DNA of 64,000 nt, taken from positions 124,001 through 188,000 of the forward strand of contig NZ_JAPDPF010000001.1 of assembly GCF_026283925.1 (NCBI RefSeq), read 5' to 3'. The notes beneath the pieces were generated by a model. It made no database searches, was not told the DNA's origin, and was given only the letters and a program-made list of their open reading frames with translations. How positions within the stretch are numbered: position 1 is the stretch's first letter; every line of letters begins with the position of its first letter. This DNA comes from Dyella halodurans. GTDB taxonomy: Bacteria; Pseudomonadota; Gammaproteobacteria; Xanthomonadales; Rhodanobacteraceae. A program made the translations under genes and the position numbers. Positions 63,755-64,000 of this stretch are shown one piece after another.

Positions 63755-63815
63755 TGGTCGCACATAGCTGCTGCGCCTCCCGCAAGGGAACGCGGTGCGA
63801 AGACAAGGAAACGCC

Positions 63816-64000
63816 ATGTTGCTCCACGTACCGAATGTGCTGTCACCCGAGGAGCTGGCGCATTGCCGGCAGCGCCTGAAGAACGCGCCGTGGGCGGATG
63901 GACGGGTAACCGCCGGACACCAGTCCGCGCTGGCCAAGGACAACCTGCAACTGCCGGAGGATTCGGTCGAAGCAAGGCAGTTGGGTGAACTGATCCTCGA
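63816..64000 (+). CDS. piuC: Fe(II)/2-oxoglutarate PKHD-type hydroxylase PiuC (partial)
   Basis: The first 61 codons are in the window, cut off by its end. The ATG at 63816 has AAGGA 8 nt upstream. The sequence MLLHVPNVLSPEELAHCR and then ADGRVTAGHQSALAKDNLQL is characteristic of the YbiX/PiuC N-terminus. It lies 61 bp after the siderophore receptor and is probably in its operon under Fur. Its substrate is not settled. Confidence 0.9.
   Translation, partial: MLLHVPNVLSPEELAHCRQRLKNAPWADGRVTAGHQSALAKDNLQLPEDSVEARQLGELIL

Noticed and set aside
61409-63943. 844-codon minus-strand frame opposite the TonB receptor
   Set aside because: The plus strand carries plug and barrel motifs; the minus frame is Arg/His-rich without domains.
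1-64000. CRISPR arrays, tRNA or rRNA genes, insertion sequences, integrases
   Set aside because: No regularly spaced repeats, cloverleaf candidates, transposase motifs or terminal inverted repeats were noticed while reading; a tRNA or repeat-finder run would be needed to exclude weak cases.

Overview
The window is GC-rich, densely coded gammaproteobacterial chromosome. Gene order (M23 peptidase-secA; lptD-surA-pdxA-rsmA-apaG-apaH; ubiH-ubiI-like pair; ispB) and protein style point to Xanthomonadales, most likely Rhodanobacteraceae (Dyella/Rhodanobacter/Luteibacter type). That placement is inference from synteny and protein character, not a search. LAYOUT: 0.2-4.7 kb holds a DciA-like DUF721 gene divergent from an M23 peptidase, then secA with a strong terminator. 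4.7-11.9 kb is the minus-strand envelope and housekeeping cluster lptD-surA-pdxA-rsmA-apaG-apaH. 12.1-14.2 kb carries a class II deacetylase-like gene, a PduO-type cobalamin adenosyltransferase and a BtuN-like membrane protein. 14.3-18.7 kb has two ubiquinone hydroxylases, a secreted dienelactone hydrolase and ispB. 18.8-21.1 kb has an MFS transporter and a DedA-rhodanese fusion. 21.2-31.2 kb is a complete Kdp K+ system with two tiny membrane peptides in front of kdpA, a small ORF and an outer-membrane barrel inserted between kdpB and kdpC, and kdpDE at the end. ssb follows with a strong terminator. 32.3-38.2 kb is an oxygen-related accessory cluster: a monoheme cytochrome-barrel fusion resembling Cyc2, a diheme cytochrome c, a universal stress protein, a four-cysteine FNR regulator, a GNAT protein, a CBS-BON protein and a small membrane protein. 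Four TTGA-N6-TCAA boxes lie in front of genes of this cluster, which suggests a local FNR regulon. 38.3-48.3 kb holds stand-alone accessory and periplasmic genes: GST, class A beta-lactamase, proline-iminopeptidase-like hydrolase, a ClpP-fold protein without the expected serine, a SorAB-like sulfite dehydrogenase pair, DUF302, a YqhA-like membrane protein and a secreted amidohydrolase. 48.4-50.3 kb is an encapsulin nanocompartment operon, a DyP peroxidase with a C-terminal cargo peptide plus the shell protein. 50.7-56.6 kb has a thioredoxin-like protein, a Tat-exported alpha/beta hydrolase, a MocR regulator with a repeat operator, an outer-membrane barrel protein and a secreted methyltransferase. 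56.6-61.1 kb is the most unusual part: a minus-strand unit encoding a TIR-TM-TPR protein, a small unrecognised beta-rich protein, and a SLOG-domain protein with four TM segments (SLATT-like). It looks like a nucleotide-signal conflict or defence module. 61.2-64 kb carries a perfect CRP/Clp palindrome, a perfect Fur-type palindrome, a TonB-dependent siderophore receptor and the start of piuC. No tRNA, rRNA, CRISPR array, insertion sequence or integrase was seen.
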